Assembly (NCBI GenBank): GCA_023429275.1
Contig: JAEYWB010000893.1
Location: forward strand, 1-19,388
Direction: 5' to 3'
Length of the DNA stretch: 19,388 nucleotides
Source: Planctomycetota bacterium
Lineage (GTDB): Bacteria > Planctomycetota > Planctomycetia > Planctomycetales > Planctomycetaceae
Made by a program: the position numbers and the translations under genes
Shown here: positions 17,220 to 19,388 of the stretch, in pieces
Position numbering within the stretch: position 1 is the stretch's first letter
Layout: every line of letters begins with the position of its first letter
The notes under the pieces: generated by a model
What the model saw: only the letters and a program-made list of their open reading frames with translations
Told to the model about the DNA's origin: nothing
Database searches by the model: none

Positions 17220-17588
17220 ATGCCGCTGCACATCCACTATCCCTGGCAGTTCGACACCCGCGGGCGGACCGCGGTGGCGGATGCCGCGCGGCACGTGCGA
17301 AACATGATCGAGGAGTTCCTGTTCACCGCCCCCGGGGAACGGGTCAACCGCCCCGACTTCGGCAGCGGCGTCCTGGGGCTCGTGTTCGCCCCGAACAGCG
17401 TCAGCCTGGCCTCGGCGCTCGAAGCCACGATCCAGGCCGGGCTGCAATCCTCCCTGGGGGATGTGATTGAACTCAAGAACCTGGCAGTCACCGCGGTCGA
17501 CTCGACTCTCCGGATCGAGATCGCCTACGTGATCCTGCGGACCGGCGACGAGCGGACGGACGTCTTCGAAAGGAGCCGCTCCGTATGA
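17220..17588 (+). CDS. Baseplate wedge/sheath-initiator protein, T4 gp25-like (Pvc9 type)
   Basis: The 122-residue product begins MPLHIHYPWQFDTRGRTAVA and contains the gp25 signature LFTAPGERVNRPDFGSGVLG, including the EPR-like core (GERVNRP) used in gp25/gpW/TssE proteins. The C-terminal strand is VDSTLRIEIAYVILRTGDER. It nucleates sheath polymerisation on the baseplate. Its TGA (17586-17588) overlaps the ATG of the gpJ-like gene, so the two wedge components are probably made together. Confidence 0.94.
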   Translation: MPLHIHYPWQFDTRGRTAVADAARHVRNMIEEFLFTAPGERVNRPDFGSGVLGLVFAPNSVSLASALEATIQAGLQSSLGDVIELKNLAVTAVDSTLRIEIAYVILRTGDERTDVFERSRSV

Positions 17589-19388
17589 TGGACCCGCTCC
17601 TCACCTGCATCGACGACCGCCGCCGGATGCGACACCAGGCGCAGGGGGAATGCTCCGTCAATGGGCTCGACTACGTCGAAGCGGCCCCCGCGGATCGTCC
17701 TCTGCCCGAGGCCATTCGCGAGGAGATTGCGAAGAACAGGCGAGGCGGATTCGACCCGAGGCACTGCACGGCCCTGTACGTGTCGTTTCAGCATCCGGAG
17801 GGACTCGCGGACCTCGATTTCGATCACTTCCGGATCGAGGGGGGGCGGACCGTCGCCGACCTGTCGGTGTTGATCGTCGTCCCCCTCGCTCGGCTCGGCG
17901 CGGAATCGGAACTGGTCAAGAGGGGGTTCCATCTCGCGCTGATCCTCCCGCGGCGGGGGGATCTGTCCCCCTACCGGCTGACGATTACGGACCCGGAGCG
18001 GCGGAAAATCGACCCGCGGTTCGCGTCCGCCAGTTTCCGGTTCGACCCAGACGGCGACGACGAAGTCTACCCCTGCTCCGACCCGAAAATCCCCCCGCCG
18101 CAGATCGACTACCTCGCCCGCGACTACGGCCGACTCCGGCGGCTCCTGCTCGACCGCCTCTCGGTCACGCTTCCCGAGTGGAAGGAACGGCACATCCCCG
18201 ACGTCGGGATGATGCTCGTCGAACTGTTCGCCTACCTCGGCGACCACCTCAGCTACCAGCAGGACGCGGTCGCCACGGAGGCGTACCTCCGGACCGCCCG
18301 GCGGCGGATTTCCGTCCGCCGCCATGCGCGGCTCGTGGACTACATCCTGCACGAAGGCTGCAACGCGCGGGCCTTCATCCATCTCCAGTCTCCGGCCGAC
18401 GACGAGCTCGACCCCGAAGACGTCTTCTTTGTGGCGGGGCTCCCCCCCGGCCAGGAGGATCCCCCGGAGCCGGTGTCGCTCTCGCATCTGGAGAGGCTCG
18501 GAAGCTCGGTCGGTCCACTCGTCCATTTTGAAACGGTGCCGTGCGCGGATCCGAACTGGAGGCTCCGGCCTGAGGATGTCTCCTCCCCGCTGGACTTCCT
18601 CTTCGCGCTCGGGAAGGCGGGTCAGGCGACATTCAGGCAGATTCGTGAATGGATCTCCGAGACGGACGCGGAAACCGTCGAACTGATCGACAGGGCTCTT
18701 TACTCGCCTCCTTTCGACCTGATGGACGTCCTGACCCTGGTTCTTCCACCGGTCAACCGGATCCTCGGAAACGTTCGCCTCAGCGTCGGGAAGACTTCTG
18801 ATCGCCTGTCGGAGACGACGCGCCGCCGGGTGGCGAATCAGTCGGAAGACCGCTGCCCCGGGCTGTGCAACCGGTCGATCCTCGAAGACCTGCACCCGGA
18901 CCTGATCGCCCGCCGCGTGACGCGGGTCGACCGGATCCGCCTCGCCTCCTCGCTCAACGAGATCCCGTTCTACACGTGGGATGGCTCCCAGTGCTGGCTC
19001 CCCGCCGGGGCGACATCCGCGGTTCTCCGCGATGAGTATGTCAGACCGTCCGCGCCCGGAGAGTCTGGCCCCTCCCGGAAACTGTCCCGGCTTGCCGTAG
19101 GACAATTCCTTCTGCTCGAAGAGATCAAGGGGTCCCGCACCGGCAATCCGGACGACGCCAATCCCGAGCACCGCCAGATCGTCCGCATCACCCGCCTCCG
19201 CCGGTTCAAGGACCCGCTGGTGAAGGTTACCGTCCCGGGGGAAGCCGAAGCAGCACCGCAGGAGCAGCCGCTCGTCGAGGTCCATTGGCATCCCGACGAT
19301 GCCCTCCGCTTTCCTGTTTGCCTGTCGGCCCGCGGCCGGGGGACCGCCCACTGCCGACTCCTCGAGAACGTCAGGGTCCGCCGTGGCA
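17585..19388 (+). CDS. Baseplate wedge protein, phage gpJ-like (Pvc11 type), 3' end outside window
   Basis: The frame is open from ATG 17585 to the right edge (601 codons plus one base, no stop), so the C-terminus is missing. The start is ATGATG with the first ATG overlapping the gp25 stop. Residues near 175-255 hold the core gpJ/putative baseplate assembly motif: YLARDYGRLRRLLLDRLSVT, then PEWKERHIPDVGMMLVELFA, then YLGDHLSYQQDAVATEAYLR and ARRRISVRRHARLVDYILHE. After that come beta-rich segments with acidic inserts. It forms the wedge ring with gp25 and a partner (Pvc12-type), which should lie just to the right. Large multi-domain gpJ proteins of 900 residues or more are common in eCIS. Confidence 0.93.
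   Translation, partial: MMDPLLTCIDDRRRMRHQAQGECSVNGLDYVEAAPADRPLPEAIREEIAKNRRGGFDPRHCTALYVSFQHPEGLADLDFDHFRIEGGRTVADLSVLIVVPLARLGAESELVKRGFHLALILPRRGDLSPYRLTITDPERRKIDPRFASASFRFDPDGDDEVYPCSDPKIPPPQIDYLARDYGRLRRLLLDRLSVTLPEWKERHIPDVGMMLVELFAYLGDHLSYQQDAVATEAYLRTARRRISVRRHARLVDYILHEGCNARAFIHLQSPADDELDPEDVFFVAGLPPGQEDPPEPVSLSHLERLGSSVGPLVHFETVPCADPNWRLRPEDVSSPLDFLFALGKAGQATFRQIREWISETDAETVELIDRALYSPPFDLMDVLTLVLPPVNRILGNVRLSVGKTSDRLSETTRRRVANQSEDRCPGLCNRSILEDLHPDLIARRVTRVDRIRLASSLNEIPFYTWDGSQCWLPAGATSAVLRDEYVRPSAPGESGPSRKLSRLAVGQFLLLEEIKGSRTGNPDDANPEHRQIVRITRLRRFKDPLVKVTVPGEAEAAPQEQPLVEVHWHPDDALRFPVCLSARGRGTAHCRLLENVRVRRG

Noticed and set aside
17525..19351. Minus-strand 608-codon open frame at the right end
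   Set aside because: Antisense to the gpJ-like gene, which has the core baseplate motif; the minus-strand translation is Arg/Glu/Asp-rich shadow sequence.

Overview
This is a GC-rich bacterial window that holds most of a phage-tail-like contractile injection system of the extracellular type (eCIS, the PVC/Afp/MAC class). The source is probably a planctomycete. I infer this from the high GC content, from several core genes without a clear Shine-Dalgarno, and from the 12511-13521 protein, whose C-terminal module I associate with Planctomycetota. No phage head, terminase, integrase, portal or lysis gene is visible, and no T6SS membrane-complex gene, so a free-standing injection particle fits better than a prophage or a T6SS.

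The locus has two divergent arms. The leftward (minus) arm runs from 11175 to beyond position 1: a small protein of unknown fold, the tail sheath, a gp19-type tube protein, a two-CxxC baseplate-type protein, a proline-rich disordered protein, a DUF4255/Pvc16-type cap protein, a Pvc15-type AAA+ ATPase, a 98-residue protein, and a very long coiled-coil and hydrophobic-helix protein cut by the left edge. That last protein is a tape-measure or cargo candidate. It and the ATPase both appear to start at TTG.

The rightward (plus) arm starts at 14044 and builds the baseplate and spike: a Pvc7-like CIS tube-initiator protein, a LysM protein, a gpD/gp27-like hub, a gpV/gp5 OB-fold spike, a PAAR-like tip, a gp25-like sheath initiator, and the first 601 codons of a gpJ-like wedge protein that continues past the right edge.

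Between the arms lie two genes that are not structural CIS genes: a plus-strand secreted protein with a dense cysteine cluster (11459-12463) and a minus-strand protein with the planctomycete-type C-terminal module (12511-13521). They are the best candidates here for lineage-specific additions such as an effector, surface protein or regulator. A 522-bp non-coding stretch (13522-14043) precedes the baseplate arm and probably carries its control region.

Together the two arms give tube, sheath, cap, ATPase, spike, hub and baseplate. Not seen in the window are a second gp19-type tube protein, a second sheath, a receptor-binding fibre and a recognisable toxin. Some of these may lie outside it.
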